Shown here piece after piece: positions 35,249 to 44,704 of a stretch of DNA of 64,000 nt. The stretch spans positions 148,965 to 212,964 of the forward strand of contig JANQRS010000012.1 in assembly GCA_028284445.1 (NCBI GenBank), given 5' to 3'. The DNA comes from Calditrichia bacterium (GTDB taxonomy: Bacteria > Calditrichota > Calditrichia > RBG-13-44-9 > J075). Each line of letters begins with the position of its first letter. The first letter of the stretch is position 1. The position numbers and the translations under genes are program-made. The notes beneath the pieces are model-generated. The model worked only from the letters and a program-made list of their open reading frames with translations. It searched no databases and was not told where the DNA came from.

Positions 35249-36814
35249 ATGGCCAGTAAAATGCACACAAACGGTAAGCCGAAGAAGACCAAATACGATA
35301 AGTCGCGAGACGAATTGTACCGTCTTTCATCTGCGATTCAGAACGCCGAAGACCTGACGATTCATTTTGTTATTGATGAAGACGAAACTGTGGTCACTTC
35401 TGTGGCGAATAGTACCGGCTATGCTGTCAAGTCACTAATCATCGAAACCGGAGAAGACGGTCCGGCCAATTTAATTGGCGCCATCAAATCCCTGCCTGCC
35501 AGCGAAATTGCTTTTGTCTCCAATATCGATGAGTATATCGATCAAAAAAGCAAAGTATCCACTGTTGAGCTTATTCAGTCCTTATATGAGCAGTTGAATC
35601 GCCATCGCAAGCTACAGCAAAATATCATTTTCCGCATTTCAATTGACCTGGTTCCCTTCCTGCAGGAAAACGCTCCGGATCTCTGGGATTGGCGCAGCGG
35701 CTTATTTATGTTTGACGATCGCATTGAAGGGAAATACCGTTTGGCCGCTTACATCAGCGATCATATGGCCAATATCGGACGATTTCACAGCTTTCGCGAC
35801 AAGCAGAGTCTGCTGAAGATATATCAAATCCTGGTGAACGAATACAAAGAGCAGCAGCCGGCCGACCGGATTATTCTCGAATTTAATCTCCTGGCAAAAA
35901 TTGGCCGGGTCTTGTATGGCCTTGGTGAGTATCAAAAGGCATCGGTGTACCTCGATAAACAGTTGGAATATGCCCAGTTCTTCGATGATCGCAGCCTGTT
36001 GCCGGAGCCCCTCAACAACATCGCCATGGCTAAACTCGCCCAGGGTGATTGGATGGATGCACATAATCTATTGCAAGATGCCTGGGAACTGGCCGACGAA
36101 GTTTTTCGCGGCGCAAGCCATCCTTGCAAGGCAGCCATTTTAAGCAATCTTGGCCATGTACAGCAGTTGCTTGGTTATCAACAGGATGGATTCCTGAATT
36201 GCCGGAAGGCATTGCGGATGTGCGAAAATAAATTGGGTATGCGTCATCCCAATCTCATCCCGGTTTTGATTAAACTATCCAACGTTTTGCGAGATCAAAG
36301 CAAGTTTGAAGACGCCCTGGATCAATACCGGCGAGCCCTGCACATCGTTGAGCGTAAGTTGGCCCTGGAAGATCCGTATATCTCTATCATTCTGGAAAAC
36401 ATCGGCAAGACCTATCTTCAACAGGGCAAATATGAAGCAGCACAGCGCTATTTCTACAGGACGCTCGAAACGGCTGAACGGCTCCTTGGCCCGGAACACC
36501 CGCATTTAGCTACGCAATTGCGCTGTATCGGCCTCACGCATGTGTATGAACAAAAAATGGATACGGCCCTGAAATACTTGTATTGGGCAGCCGAACTGCG
36601 TCAAACACGGGTTGGTTTTAATGATCCGATGGTCGGTGATATTTATCGGGATATTGGGAAAGTCTACCAAACCCAGGGTAGCCTTACGGAAGCACGCATG
36701 TGCTTTACCCGGGCGGTAGATATCTACAAAAGTCAGCTTCCTGCCGAACACAGCTCCTTACTCAATATGGAAAAGCAGCTCTCCGAAGTTGAATCCGCTA
36801 TGGATTCCAACTAA
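35249..36814 (+). CDS. TPR protein with degenerate NTPase-like N-terminal domain
   Basis: A 521-residue cytoplasmic protein (ATG at 35249; a GTG at 35243 is also possible). Residues ~15-165 look like a P-loop NTPase fold without a Walker A motif: strand LTIHFVID, then IAFVSNIDEYID in the Walker B position, and NIIFRISIDLVPFL, followed by APDLWDWRSGLF (W146-G151). From memory this PD-F/L-W-x-WRSG motif recurs in front of TPR arrays in proteins associated with bacterial NLR/TIR-type signalling. Residues ~200-515 are at least seven kinesin-light-chain-like 42-residue TPRs (LxxALxxxERxLGxxHPxL pattern). It ends 12 bp from the convergent nth. It may be a sensor or scaffold; the function is unknown. 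Confidence 0.75.
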   Translation: MASKMHTNGKPKKTKYDKSRDELYRLSSAIQNAEDLTIHFVIDEDETVVTSVANSTGYAVKSLIIETGEDGPANLIGAIKSLPASEIAFVSNIDEYIDQKSKVSTVELIQSLYEQLNRHRKLQQNIIFRISIDLVPFLQENAPDLWDWRSGLFMFDDRIEGKYRLAAYISDHMANIGRFHSFRDKQSLLKIYQILVNEYKEQQPADRIILEFNLLAKIGRVLYGLGEYQKASVYLDKQLEYAQFFDDRSLLPEPLNNIAMAKLAQGDWMDAHNLLQDAWELADEVFRGASHPCKAAILSNLGHVQQLLGYQQDGFLNCRKALRMCENKLGMRHPNLIPVLIKLSNVLRDQSKFEDALDQYRRALHIVERKLALEDPYISIILENIGKTYLQQGKYEAAQRYFYRTLETAERLLGPEHPHLATQLRCIGLTHVYEQKMDTALKYLYWAAELRQTRVGFNDPMVGDIYRDIGKVYQTQGSLTEARMCFTRAVDIYKSQLPAEHSSLLNMEKQLSEVESAMDSN

Positions 36815-36826
36815 TCTTATGCCGAT

Positions 36827-37474
36827 TCACTTATTTTTCTTGTAGAAAAGGCAAACTGAATTCAACATACATTCTTCACATTTGGGCTTTTGAGCCTTGC
36901 ATACTTGTCGGCCATGCCAAATGAGCCAATGATGTGCCGCGGCCCATTTCTCTTCAGGTATATGCTTCATCAAATGCTCTTCGGTAAGCACCACATTTTT
37001 GGCATTTGCCAGCCCCAAACGATTTGACACGCGGAACACGTGGGTATCAACTGCAATTGCCGGCGTACCAAATGCCACGCTGACAACCACATTGGCCGTT
37101 TTTCGGCCTACTCCGGGGAGCTTCACCAATTCGTCACGTTCACGAGGGATCTCTCCCCCATAGTCCTCGACAATAATTTTTGAGGTGGCGTGGACGTTTT
37201 TTGCCTTGTTGCGATAAAGTCCAACGCGCTTGATCTTTTCCTCCAGCGCTTCAAGGGAGAGCGCAGCAAGCGCTGCAGCATCGGGATGTTCAGCAAACAG
37301 CGGCGTGGTAATTTTGTTCACCTGATCGTCGGTGCTTTGCGCCGACATAATCGTAGCGATCAATAGCTGAAAGGGGGTATCAAATGTTAGCGCTGTGGTG
37401 GTATCCCCATAGGTCTCTTCAAGGCGATCCAGCACCCAATCTCGATCTTTCTTCTTCAGGAACATCGGAGGCAT
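36827..37474 (-). CDS. nth: Endonuclease III
   Basis: A 215-residue DNA glycosylase/AP lyase of base-excision repair, acting on oxidised pyrimidines. The helix-hairpin-helix motif LPGVGRKTANVV contains the catalytic Lys125, and Asp143 in AVDTHV completes the active site. The C-terminal [4Fe-4S] cluster ligands are all present with the standard C-x6-C-x2-C-x5-C spacing (CKAQKPKC, CEEC, CMLNSVC). The length is normal for the family. It is last in an operon with glyA and the Lrp-type regulator (10-bp gap). Confidence 0.97.
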   Translation of the reverse strand: MPPMFLKKKDRDWVLDRLEETYGDTTTALTFDTPFQLLIATIMSAQSTDDQVNKITTPLFAEHPDAAALAALSLEALEEKIKRVGLYRNKAKNVHATSKIIVEDYGGEIPRERDELVKLPGVGRKTANVVVSVAFGTPAIAVDTHVFRVSNRLGLANAKNVVLTEEHLMKHIPEEKWAAAHHWLIWHGRQVCKAQKPKCEECMLNSVCLFYKKNK

Positions 37475-37484
37475 CTTTCATCGG

Positions 37485-38018
37485 TCAGTCTGAATTTTGC
37501 GGCGAATAGAGTAAATGCAGGTTGGGCTGCGCCACTTTAAACATCTTGAGATACATATTGGTCATGGTATGATGAACACCTTCAATGTTGAGAATTTTTT
37601 CATTCATCAACTGGGTCAGATGCTCATTATCCCGGCACATCACGTTGACCTCAAGGTCGAACTCGCCGGAGATCTGCGCAATGAAGCTGACTTCCGGAAG
37701 CTGCGAGATTTCTGCGGCCACCGATTCAATTTTGATTGCCGGGCGAATGGCCAGGAATATTTGCGCATAGGCATTGAAGCCAATCTGATTGGGATCAACC
37801 TGCCCGAAGATCATCAGCACTTTCTCATCCAGCAAGCGCGCCAGGCGTTTGCGAATAGTGCCGACGGATGTCCCCAATTCCCGGGCCATGTCAGTAAGCG
37901 ACATCCGTCCATCTTCGATCAGATGTTCCATAATATCCAGGTCAAGCGCATCCAAAGCGCTGCGGCGCTTTCCGGCACTTTTTTGCGTCTCTGCAAATCT
38001 TTGGTTTTTCTTCACCAA
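37485..38018 (-). CDS. Lrp/AsnC-family transcriptional regulator
   Basis: A 177-residue regulator. An N-terminal HTH (~27-75: LDLDIMEHLIEDGRMSLTDMARELG, then SVGTIRKRLARLLDE) is followed by a ligand-binding RAM domain (VSFIAQISGEFDLEVNVMCRD and the EGVHHTMTN strand). A basic ~25-residue N-terminal extension precedes the HTH. It is 6 bp downstream of glyA and 10 bp upstream of nth, so it is co-transcribed and may respond to an amino acid (glycine, serine or a derivative). The ligand is an inference from the neighbourhood. Confidence 0.9.
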   Translation of the reverse strand: MVKKNQRFAETQKSAGKRRSALDALDLDIMEHLIEDGRMSLTDMARELGTSVGTIRKRLARLLDEKVLMIFGQVDPNQIGFNAYAQIFLAIRPAIKIESVAAEISQLPEVSFIAQISGEFDLEVNVMCRDNEHLTQLMNEKILNIEGVHHTMTNMYLKMFKVAQPNLHLLYSPQNSD

Positions 38019-38024
38019 AGCTCC

Positions 38025-39320
38025 TTATGCAAAATCATACAAGGGAAACTTGTCGCAAAGCGCTTCCACTTCACCGGCAATCTGCTGGTAAACATGTTTA
38101 TTGTCCATATTTTTCAGAACACGGTCGATCAGTTGCCCAACTTCCTTCATCTGGGCTTCCTTAAATCCGCGGGTTGTTAATGCTGCGGTTCCCAGGCGAA
38201 TCCCGCTGGTAACAAATGGACTGCGCTTATCAAAGGGCACCATATTTTTGTTAACCGTAATGCCAGCCTCATGAAGCGCATTCTCTGCATCGCGGCCGGT
38301 GATATCTACATCCGTCAGGTCAACCAACATCACATGGTTATCCGTTCCGCCGGAAACAATCTTGTACCCCATGCCGACAAGCTCATCGGCGAGCGCTTGC
38401 GCATTATCGACTACCTGTTGCGCATACGCTTTGAAAGCCGGATCCAATGCTTCTTTAAAAGCGATGGCCTTGGCGGCTATAACATGCATCAAGGGACCGC
38501 CCTGGACACCAGGCATGACATTGCTGTCCAGCAGTTCGGAAACATTCTTGACTCGCCCGGATTTTGGTGCAACAACGCCCATATCGTTTTGCATATCCTT
38601 TCCCATCAAAATCATTCCGCCACGCGGTCCTCTGAGGGTCTTATGGGTTGTGGTCGTTACCACATGGCAATGCGGCAAAGGTGAAGGATGGATACCTGCA
38701 GCCACCAGACCTGCGGGATGGGCCATGTCGGCCCACAAGATCGCCCCTACTTCATCGGCAATTTCACGAAACCGTTCAAAGTCCGGGAAGCGGCTATAGG
38801 CGCTGGCGCCCACAACAATCATTCTCGGCTTCTGTTCACGTGCCTTGGCGGCAACGTCATCCATATCAATATAGCCGGTATCTTCGCGAACGCCATAAGG
38901 CACTGCATTGTAAATTTGGCCGGAGAAGTTCACATGACTCCCGTGTGTTAGATGTCCACCGTGAGCCAGGTTCATGCCCAGGATGGTATCTCCGGGTTTA
39001 CAAAAGGTAAAATAAACGGCCATGTTAGCCTGTGCCCCGGAATGTGGTTGAACATTGACGTATTCGGCGTCGAATAGCTTTTTCGCGCGATCGCGCGCCA
39101 GGTCCTCAGCGATGTCCACCTGTTCGCATCCGCCATAGTAGCGTTTGCCGGGATACCCTTCAGCGTATTTATTGGTCATGACGCTGCCGGCAGCTTGCAG
39201 AACAGCTTTGCTGACAAAATTTTCAGAGGCAATTAGCTCCAGGGTAGAATTTTCCCGCTTTATTTCTCCAAGGATCGACTGATATATTTCCGGGTCATAC
39301 TCTCTCACGTGATCTAACAT
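38025..39320 (-). CDS. glyA: Serine hydroxymethyltransferase
   Basis: A 431-residue PLP enzyme that interconverts serine and glycine and makes 5,10-methylenetetrahydrofolate. The start at 39320 follows AGAGGATGG and matches the usual family N terminus ([16 protein letters not shown]); an upstream ATG at 39380 is not needed. The PLP-binding Lys227 is in [14 protein letters not shown], and the GG(C/N)E-V-D-x-x-E motif near residue 63 is intact. First gene of a glyA-lrp-nth operon. A TATAAT box and a stable hairpin lie between 39344 and 39388, in the leader. Confidence 0.98.
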   Translation of the reverse strand: MLDHVREYDPEIYQSILGEIKRENSTLELIASENFVSKAVLQAAGSVMTNKYAEGYPGKRYYGGCEQVDIAEDLARDRAKKLFDAEYVNVQPHSGAQANMAVYFTFCKPGDTILGMNLAHGGHLTHGSHVNFSGQIYNAVPYGVREDTGYIDMDDVAAKAREQKPRMIVVGASAYSRFPDFERFREIADEVGAILWADMAHPAGLVAAGIHPSPLPHCHVVTTTTHKTLRGPRGGMILMGKDMQNDMGVVAPKSGRVKNVSELLDSNVMPGVQGGPLMHVIAAKAIAFKEALDPAFKAYAQQVVDNAQALADELVGMGYKIVSGGTDNHVMLVDLTDVDITGRDAENALHEAGITVNKNMVPFDKRSPFVTSGIRLGTAALTTRGFKEAQMKEVGQLIDRVLKNMDNKHVYQQIAGEVEALCDKFPLYDFA

Positions 39321-39343
39321 ATTTCCATCCTCTAATAAATTGA

Positions 39344-39388
39344 CCCTGGCGATCTCGAAAGATGGCCAGGGCCGTGTCAAAAATTATA
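39344..39388 (-). promoter_or_regulatory. Candidate glyA promoter and 5' leader hairpin
   Basis: On the minus strand TATAAT lies at 39388-39383, placing a start near 39376. The transcript would begin with a stem at 39371-39344: seven pairs (ccctggc/gccaggg), a mismatch, then four pairs with a UUCG loop. The hairpin ends 24 nt before the ATG, just upstream of the AGAGGATGG site. No good -35 box was seen. It could protect the 5' end or affect translation; alternatively it is the terminator of the preceding TPR gene (stop at 39403). Confidence 0.4.
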
Positions 39389-39402
39389 CGCTGCTTACAA
39401 AC

Positions 39403-40707
39403 TTACTTGATCCAGCTATAACAAGCGTCCTTCACATTTTCACGATAGTTGTAAAGGTGTTTATCTTCCTTCGTGCGATAAAATGGACGCAAGTTGGTAT
39501 TTCGTGAATCGGCACGCGTCTTGAAGTTTGGATCAACCCGGCCAGCCTTACGGTATTCAGCCCCGGCTTTTTCATAAATCAGCTTATCATCATAAGACAG
39601 TTCCTTACCAGACCGCTTGCTTTGGCAATGAGAAACCGCTTCTTCATAAATGTAAGCCATCACCATGTAGGACTGACCGAAGTTCGGATCAATTCTCTGT
39701 GCCTGGTAGACATTGGAACGGGCGGAAGAGAATTTGCCTTGATCAACCAATACCATGGCAATTGCACAATGTGTTTTAGCGCTCTTGGGGTCAATTGCCA
39801 GGATCTTACGATATTGGGCAATTGCATCGTTTTTGCGATCCAGTGATTCGTAGGTCCGGGCATGAAATTCAAGGGCTTCAATATTCTGCGGCTGAGCGCC
39901 GAGAACAGCCGTAAGCGCGCTATCAGCCAGGCCATATTCGCCGCGATTATATGCTTCTTTACCAACAGCGAGGGCATTATCGATATTGGTCGGATCTTGC
40001 CGGAACGTTGTTACCTGCGCAACAAACGGATCCATACCGAAAGCTGCCATCATCCGCGCCAGCAAGTCGCGCTCTGCAGGATCGTTCGGCTTCATATCGA
40101 TCACTTTTTTCTGGATCTCAAGACACCTTTCATCCCGATTCGTAAAATAAAGCTGGGCGAGGGTCTTCCAATAGCTTACCTGGTCTTTAGAAATGGAGGT
40201 CAAAGCTTCATAATGAGGAATGGCACAGGTCGTTCTTCCAAGTGTCCGATGAATCGATCCGGCACGAAAATGCAAACCGGCATATTGAGGATGCTTTTCC
40301 AATCCCTTGTAAACGATCAGAAGCGTGCTGTCAAGATAAGCCGTTTTTTGATCGGTCTCGCTCTTGGTTAATTCGAAATAGCACTTCGCCAGTTTGGAAT
40401 AAACAACTTTGTAAGTGCCAACGCCGTCGTTCATGAGGACTTTCCAGTAATAAGGTATCGCACGTTTCCACTGCTCATGCTTGAATTCTTCTTGTCCAAA
40501 GCTATACCAAATCTGAACCTGTTGAGTGGTTACAGAATCAGATTTGAATTGGTCATATTCGGTATCAAAGGATTCAGGTTTACACGGCACATCATCACCG
40601 GGGGGCATTTCGTCATCATCTTGCGCCAAAACCGAGTTCACACTTAACCCGATAAAGGCCAGCAGCAACAGATGCCAAAATGTATGTTGTAGTAATCCCT
40701 TTTTCAA
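39403..40707 (-). CDS. Periplasmic TPR protein
   Basis: A 434-residue protein with a signal peptide (HLLLLAFIGLSVNSVLAQ) followed by an acidic patch (DDDEMPPGDDVP). The rest is TPR repeats (for example YHALTSISKD-type helices, EYGLADSALTAVLGAQPQNIEALEFHAR, KNDAIAQYRKILAIDPKSAK and KFSSARSNVYQAQRIDPN), with a last non-repeat segment after ~375. TPR proteins of this type in FCB bacteria act as periplasmic scaffolds, for example in gliding or secretion machines. It precedes glyA but has its own upstream region; no partner is identified. Confidence 0.8.
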   Translation of the reverse strand: MKKGLLQHTFWHLLLLAFIGLSVNSVLAQDDDEMPPGDDVPCKPESFDTEYDQFKSDSVTTQQVQIWYSFGQEEFKHEQWKRAIPYYWKVLMNDGVGTYKVVYSKLAKCYFELTKSETDQKTAYLDSTLLIVYKGLEKHPQYAGLHFRAGSIHRTLGRTTCAIPHYEALTSISKDQVSYWKTLAQLYFTNRDERCLEIQKKVIDMKPNDPAERDLLARMMAAFGMDPFVAQVTTFRQDPTNIDNALAVGKEAYNRGEYGLADSALTAVLGAQPQNIEALEFHARTYESLDRKNDAIAQYRKILAIDPKSAKTHCAIAMVLVDQGKFSSARSNVYQAQRIDPNFGQSYMVMAYIYEEAVSHCQSKRSGKELSYDDKLIYEKAGAEYRKAGRVDPNFKTRADSRNTNLRPFYRTKEDKHLYNYRENVKDACYSWIK

Positions 40708-40859
40708 GACGCTCCTCCTTCTTTAGGACACATCAGTATCATCGCTTTATATGCATATTATCTACAATCCCCTTTTCCCAACCAATATATAAGCATTTAA
40801 TCTATTTTTTTGCAAGTTAAATCCCTGCAAACATCGTAAAAACCGCTATTTTGGCTCAT

Positions 40860-42089
40860 TTATTGGATTCTCTGGAACCATTTTTCTCCAACCGAAACGG
40901 AGAGCTCGAAACGAAAGAATGATTCACTGGCGAGATTCTTGGCGGAATCTCCGCGAAAACCGGCCGCAAAGCCGGCATCCAGCCGATAGTTTTTCTGAAA
41001 AAACGGTATTCCCAGACCAAAATGCAGGCTATTTTCGCGGACCGACTCATTATTGAAGCGATAGCCAAGTTGGCGGCTGGAAGCCCCGGCGCGCAGATCT
41101 ACTCTATCCCAAAATCCAAGAGAGCGTGTACGGCGAGTCGAAGCCATTCTTTCAACGCCTACACCAAAATGAAACCAGTCTTCATAGCTTTCATCAGAGC
41201 TAAGCAGTGTTTCGCTCCATTTTTGAAAGGCATAATCGGCAGCCAGATTCCAGCGCTTACCAAGCTGATAGGCGCCGCCAATTCCATAGCTGATGGGAAA
41301 GGAATCAAAGACCCGATCGCTGCCCTCAATATCTGTGTTTTGAGAAATGTAAGATGTAGAGATATTCAGCGACGGCTTAAGATCAAAAAAACCGGCAAGC
41401 ATCAAATCGGATGTTGGTCTGACGTCCAGGCTGAAACCAAGTCCCGGGCCGGAAACACGATATTCAACAATATGATTCGTGCTGGCAAAGCTTGCTTCAT
41501 CGAACTCGAAGCGATAGTTATCTTCCAGCGTTCCGAAGTAATAGTTGGCATGGATAGCTAAACCAACCTGTTCAACAGGCGCCCAAATTAAATTGAACTG
41601 AGCCCGGCTGATATTTCCTTCCTGTTGCAATACCTGCTGAAAATTTGTGGTATCAGAGCTAATAATAGAGGTAACATTCTGGGTTGTACGGAAGTTGATA
41701 TCCGTGTAAGGCTGAACAGAGACGCCAAACACCCACTTTTTGGTCTGAATTGGAATACCAAAGCTCAGTCCGGCGAAATTGGCAACAGAACTCGTAAAAG
41801 TGCTTTCACCAACTTCGGAGTTGGTGTAATCATAAAACAAACCAAATGTAGCGCGGGTATTGTTAATGTTGCGCCATTGGGAAACCACATAGTAGTTAAG
41901 CGAAAGTGAATCGAACGAAGCCAGTCCGGTTCCCCCCATTCCCAATCCGCGAACCCCGGTTGTGTAGGTTCGGGTGCCAATACTATTATTGCGGGAGGAA
42001 AAATACGATCCAGCCCAAATAGATGCACTGAAAGCAAGGATCAGCAATGCGCTGATCATAAGGATGGATATTCTTTCGAAAATCTTCAT
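40860..42089 (-). CDS. Outer-membrane beta-barrel protein (PorV/FadL-like)
   Basis: A 409-residue protein with a signal peptide (ILMISALLILAFSASIWAG). The mature N terminus has a GVRGLGMGGTGLASFDS segment, the MGG-x-x-x-A pattern typical of FadL-like barrels. It continues with about 14 amphipathic strands and ends in FFRFELSVSVGEKWF. In FCB bacteria similar proteins carry lipid or act with type IX secretion (PorV/PorP families). The start overlaps the stop of the upstream lipoprotein as TAATG, so the two are probably translationally coupled. Confidence 0.75.
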   Translation of the reverse strand: MKIFERISILMISALLILAFSASIWAGSYFSSRNNSIGTRTYTTGVRGLGMGGTGLASFDSLSLNYYVVSQWRNINNTRATFGLFYDYTNSEVGESTFTSSVANFAGLSFGIPIQTKKWVFGVSVQPYTDINFRTTQNVTSIISSDTTNFQQVLQQEGNISRAQFNLIWAPVEQVGLAIHANYYFGTLEDNYRFEFDEASFASTNHIVEYRVSGPGLGFSLDVRPTSDLMLAGFFDLKPSLNISTSYISQNTDIEGSDRVFDSFPISYGIGGAYQLGKRWNLAADYAFQKWSETLLSSDESYEDWFHFGVGVERMASTRRTRSLGFWDRVDLRAGASSRQLGYRFNNESVRENSLHFGLGIPFFQKNYRLDAGFAAGFRGDSAKNLASESFFRFELSVSVGEKWFQRIQ

Positions 42090-43384
42090 TAGAATCTCTC
42101 ATTTGGTAACAACAGGGATTCGATAATTAAACGCGGTCTTTGCTGCGGATCCGGTGCGCTGGTATTCGTGAAAAAAGCAAAATTGCCGACATAGGCGTTG
42201 AGCAGGGCATGCTCGACGTAATAACCCTTGATTTCATCCGGATCATTCAATTGAACCTGAACATAGCGCAACGCCAGGTCACCCCGATCAGATCCGTCAA
42301 AAGTCTCAACAAATCTGGAATCGTCTGTTACAGCGGTTAGGGCAACATCCTGCAGGACCGATAAAACGGCTGTGTTGACAACCACATCATTAGGTCCGGC
42401 GCCCTCCTCGTCACTGAAGGTATATGGCATCATGCGCAGACCCGGGCCAAAAGTACTGCTCAATTCAGAATTGTCATTATCGATTGGCAATTGAAGATTC
42501 GCTGACGAAACAATGAACTGGCTGCCGTATTTTCTCTTCAGCGAATCAACATCAAAATCATAGAGGGACACCCAGGGAATCAGGGTCGAGGTATGTGTAC
42601 GGTCCCCCACCGGTTCAAAATCGCCCTCGAAGAAGTATATGTCATTGGCAGCAAAGCTGGTATCGGTAACGGTCTCACCATCTACCTGATAGCGCAGGAA
42701 GAGGCGAGGCCCAGCTTCCGTTCCGCTAATGCGAGCTTCGTAAGACTTCAGAGAATTGATCCCGTTGCCAAGCATGCCGCTATCAAAATCCAGCAGCAAA
42801 CCGGCATTTGCTACCTGCACGAGCGTATCGCCACTGGTGGTATCGATCACAAATGTATCGACAAAGGTAGTATCTACCCAGCGATTGACAAATTCCAATC
42901 CGGTGGCATTAAACACAAATCTGTCTATCAGCGCGGTGGTGTCAAATTTGACTTCCATCTCGCCCAACGGCTGGCCAAAGTTGACATTATTCCGAAAATC
43001 ATCTCCCCAAATCGGATCGACATCCGTGGACCAGGAACTGTCCACCGGATATCCGGTGACCGTGAAGTTGGGAATCAGGGGATTATCGACAGAATCCAAA
43101 TCATTGAACTCAATCCATGCTTCTTGCACATTGACATTGGGCGGAAAGGTGTTAAAACGCAGCGCCATTCGAAAATCAATATTTTCCGAATGCCCCAACA
43201 AGAGCCGGCTACTGCTCCAGGTGGAAACGATCACGCTGTCTCGCGCGTATGTGCTGTCAAATGTCGCATACAGTGTATCAGCAACCAGTGTCGCGCCATC
43301 TCTGGACAACTCCACCGGATTTTCCTGACAACCGTAGAAAAGTGATGCTGAAATCAGTATTATCAGCAGGAAACAGTTTTTCAT
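42089..43384 (-). CDS. Lipoprotein coupled to an outer-membrane barrel
   Basis: The ATG at 43384 is preferred; it gives a lipoprotein signal (CFLLIILISASLFYGC) followed by QENPVEL. Two further start codons lie upstream (43390 and 43420). The mature ~415 residues are beta-rich with repeated D-(S/T)-x-Y/F-D patterns, including VNVQEAWIEFNDLDSV, a segment like DNRLRE/DUF4270 surface domains, then a VVNTAVLSVLQD strand and a C-terminal APDPQQRPRLIIE. No enzyme motif was seen. It is translationally coupled (TAATG) to the barrel gene, so the two likely act together at the outer membrane. Confidence 0.65.
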   Translation of the reverse strand: MKNCFLLIILISASLFYGCQENPVELSRDGATLVADTLYATFDSTYARDSVIVSTWSSSRLLLGHSENIDFRMALRFNTFPPNVNVQEAWIEFNDLDSVDNPLIPNFTVTGYPVDSSWSTDVDPIWGDDFRNNVNFGQPLGEMEVKFDTTALIDRFVFNATGLEFVNRWVDTTFVDTFVIDTTSGDTLVQVANAGLLLDFDSGMLGNGINSLKSYEARISGTEAGPRLFLRYQVDGETVTDTSFAANDIYFFEGDFEPVGDRTHTSTLIPWVSLYDFDVDSLKRKYGSQFIVSSANLQLPIDNDNSELSSTFGPGLRMMPYTFSDEEGAGPNDVVVNTAVLSVLQDVALTAVTDDSRFVETFDGSDRGDLALRYVQVQLNDPDEIKGYYVEHALLNAYVGNFAFFTNTSAPDPQQRPRLIIESLLLPNERF

Positions 43385-43687
43385 TATCATCCTATTCTTC
43401 GCTACCAACAGAATCAACAAAATATCGCATACAAATTCCGAATTTAAATAAAACGCCTATCTAACACAATGGCGATTAATATTCCTCACATAACGGACCT
43501 TAAGCACGTCATGTTGATATACCCGGCGTCAGGGCCTCTGGTTCCCGAAGAAGGCTGGAAAATCCGCCGGGCCCAAGGGTCGCTGAATATAGCAGACTCC
43601 CGGAAAGAAGCGAAGCCTTATTTTCTTTCGCTTCTTTTTTGAAAATATTGATCTTGCGCCAGCAGGGTGCGGAACGTATGTTTTGAA
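43385..43687. other. Divergent intergenic region with attenuator-like hairpin
   Basis: A gap of about 300 bp between the coupled lipoprotein (minus) and asparaginase (plus). It contains the terminator-like hairpin 43604-43640 described separately. No promoter could be called, and no open frame looks real; the track frame ending near 43889 is a shadow. Confidence 0.4.
43604..43640 (+). terminator. Terminator-like hairpin upstream of asparaginase
   Basis: A 12-bp stem (43604-43615 with 43626-43637, one G-T pair) followed by a T-run to 43640 on the plus strand, only 47 bp before the asparaginase ATG. Since no plus-strand gene precedes it, it may attenuate ansA transcription or block read-through from an unseen start. 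Confidence 0.5.
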
Positions 43688-44698
43688 ATGAAAACCGAAA
43701 AAAAATCTATTCGCGTCATTCATACCGGTGGCACCTTCGGTATGATCCCCCAGCATCCGCGTCCCACTCTCGCGCCGCGTCAGGTTCAGCAGCAAATTAC
43801 CACCTACGTGCCGGAACTTGCACAGATTGCAGACATTGATTTTAAGGTAATGTTTAATATCGATAGTGCCAATATGCAGCCACATCACTGGCAGGTGTTA
43901 GCAGATGATATTCATAGCCACTACGATTCATTCGACGGGTTTGTCATTATTCATGGCACCGATTCGATGGTGTACACCGCAAACGCACTTTCCTTAATGC
44001 TGCGTGGGCTAAATAAACCGATTATCCTTACCGGCTCGCAGCGGCCCCTGGCTGAAATTCGCAATGACGCTCGCAGCAATCTCATCAATGCTGTTGAATT
44101 GGCAAGCTATCCAATACCGGAAGTCTGTATCTTTTTTGGCACGCATCTTTTGCGTGGCAACCGGTCCATCAAATCCTCGACTACCGGTTTCGGCGCATTT
44201 CGCAGCCCGAACTATCCAGCGCTGGCCGAAGTTGGTGTGGATATCAATTTGAATCGGGATGATATGCTGCCAGGCGGGAACCAAATACAGTTGCAAACGG
44301 CGATATCGCCGTCAGTTATGGTATTCCGATTTTTCCCGGGACTGCAACCGGACTATTTAGGAGCCCTGACAAACTCTCCAGCCAGGGCAATTATTATCGA
44401 AGGATTGGGGATGGGAAATGTTAACATCGACGAGGCGTCTCTTTGCCCAGTTGTTCAAGAACTCACTGCCGCGGGCAAACTCGTGGTCATCAGTTCGCAG
44501 AGCCGTCACGGTGAAGTCGATTTGAATCGCTATGAAAATGGTCGTCAAATTGGTCAGTCCGGAGCCATTGGCAATGGCGATATGACCACGGAAACAAGCA
44601 TTGTGAAGCTCATGTGGCTTTTGGGCCGGCATTCCGACAACCTTGATGCCGTCCGCTCAAATTTTCTCACTCCTGTAGCGGGTGAAGTATCTCACTAA
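43688..44698 (+). CDS. ansA: Type I (cytoplasmic) L-asparaginase
   Basis: A 336-residue enzyme that hydrolyses asparagine to aspartate and ammonia. The ATG at 43688 is chosen over a GTG at 43667. Key motifs are in place: the nucleophile Thr region HTGGTFGM (Thr16 by alignment position), the second catalytic set HGTDSM (Thr91-Asp92), and the type I TGSQRPLAE-RNDARSN loop. There is no signal peptide, so it is cytoplasmic. The length and motif order match E. coli AnsA. It converges with pepF with a 6-bp gap. Confidence 0.93.
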   Translation: MKTEKKSIRVIHTGGTFGMIPQHPRPTLAPRQVQQQITTYVPELAQIADIDFKVMFNIDSANMQPHHWQVLADDIHSHYDSFDGFVIIHGTDSMVYTANALSLMLRGLNKPIILTGSQRPLAEIRNDARSNLINAVELASYPIPEVCIFFGTHLLRGNRSIKSSTTGFGAFRSPNYPALAEVGVDINLNRDDMLPGGNQIQLQTAISPSVMVFRFFPGLQPDYLGALTNSPARAIIIEGLGMGNVNIDEASLCPVVQELTAAGKLVVISSQSRHGEVDLNRYENGRQIGQSGAIGNGDMTTETSIVKLMWLLGRHSDNLDAVRSNFLTPVAGEVSH

Positions 44699-44704
44699 GT
44701 CCGC

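Noticed and set aside
37515..38180. 221-residue plus-strand frame
   Set aside because: Antisense to the Lrp-type regulator and the end of glyA, both well supported.
42593..43345. 250-residue plus-strand frame and a 190-residue overlapping one
   Set aside because: Both are antisense to the coupled lipoprotein and lack motifs.
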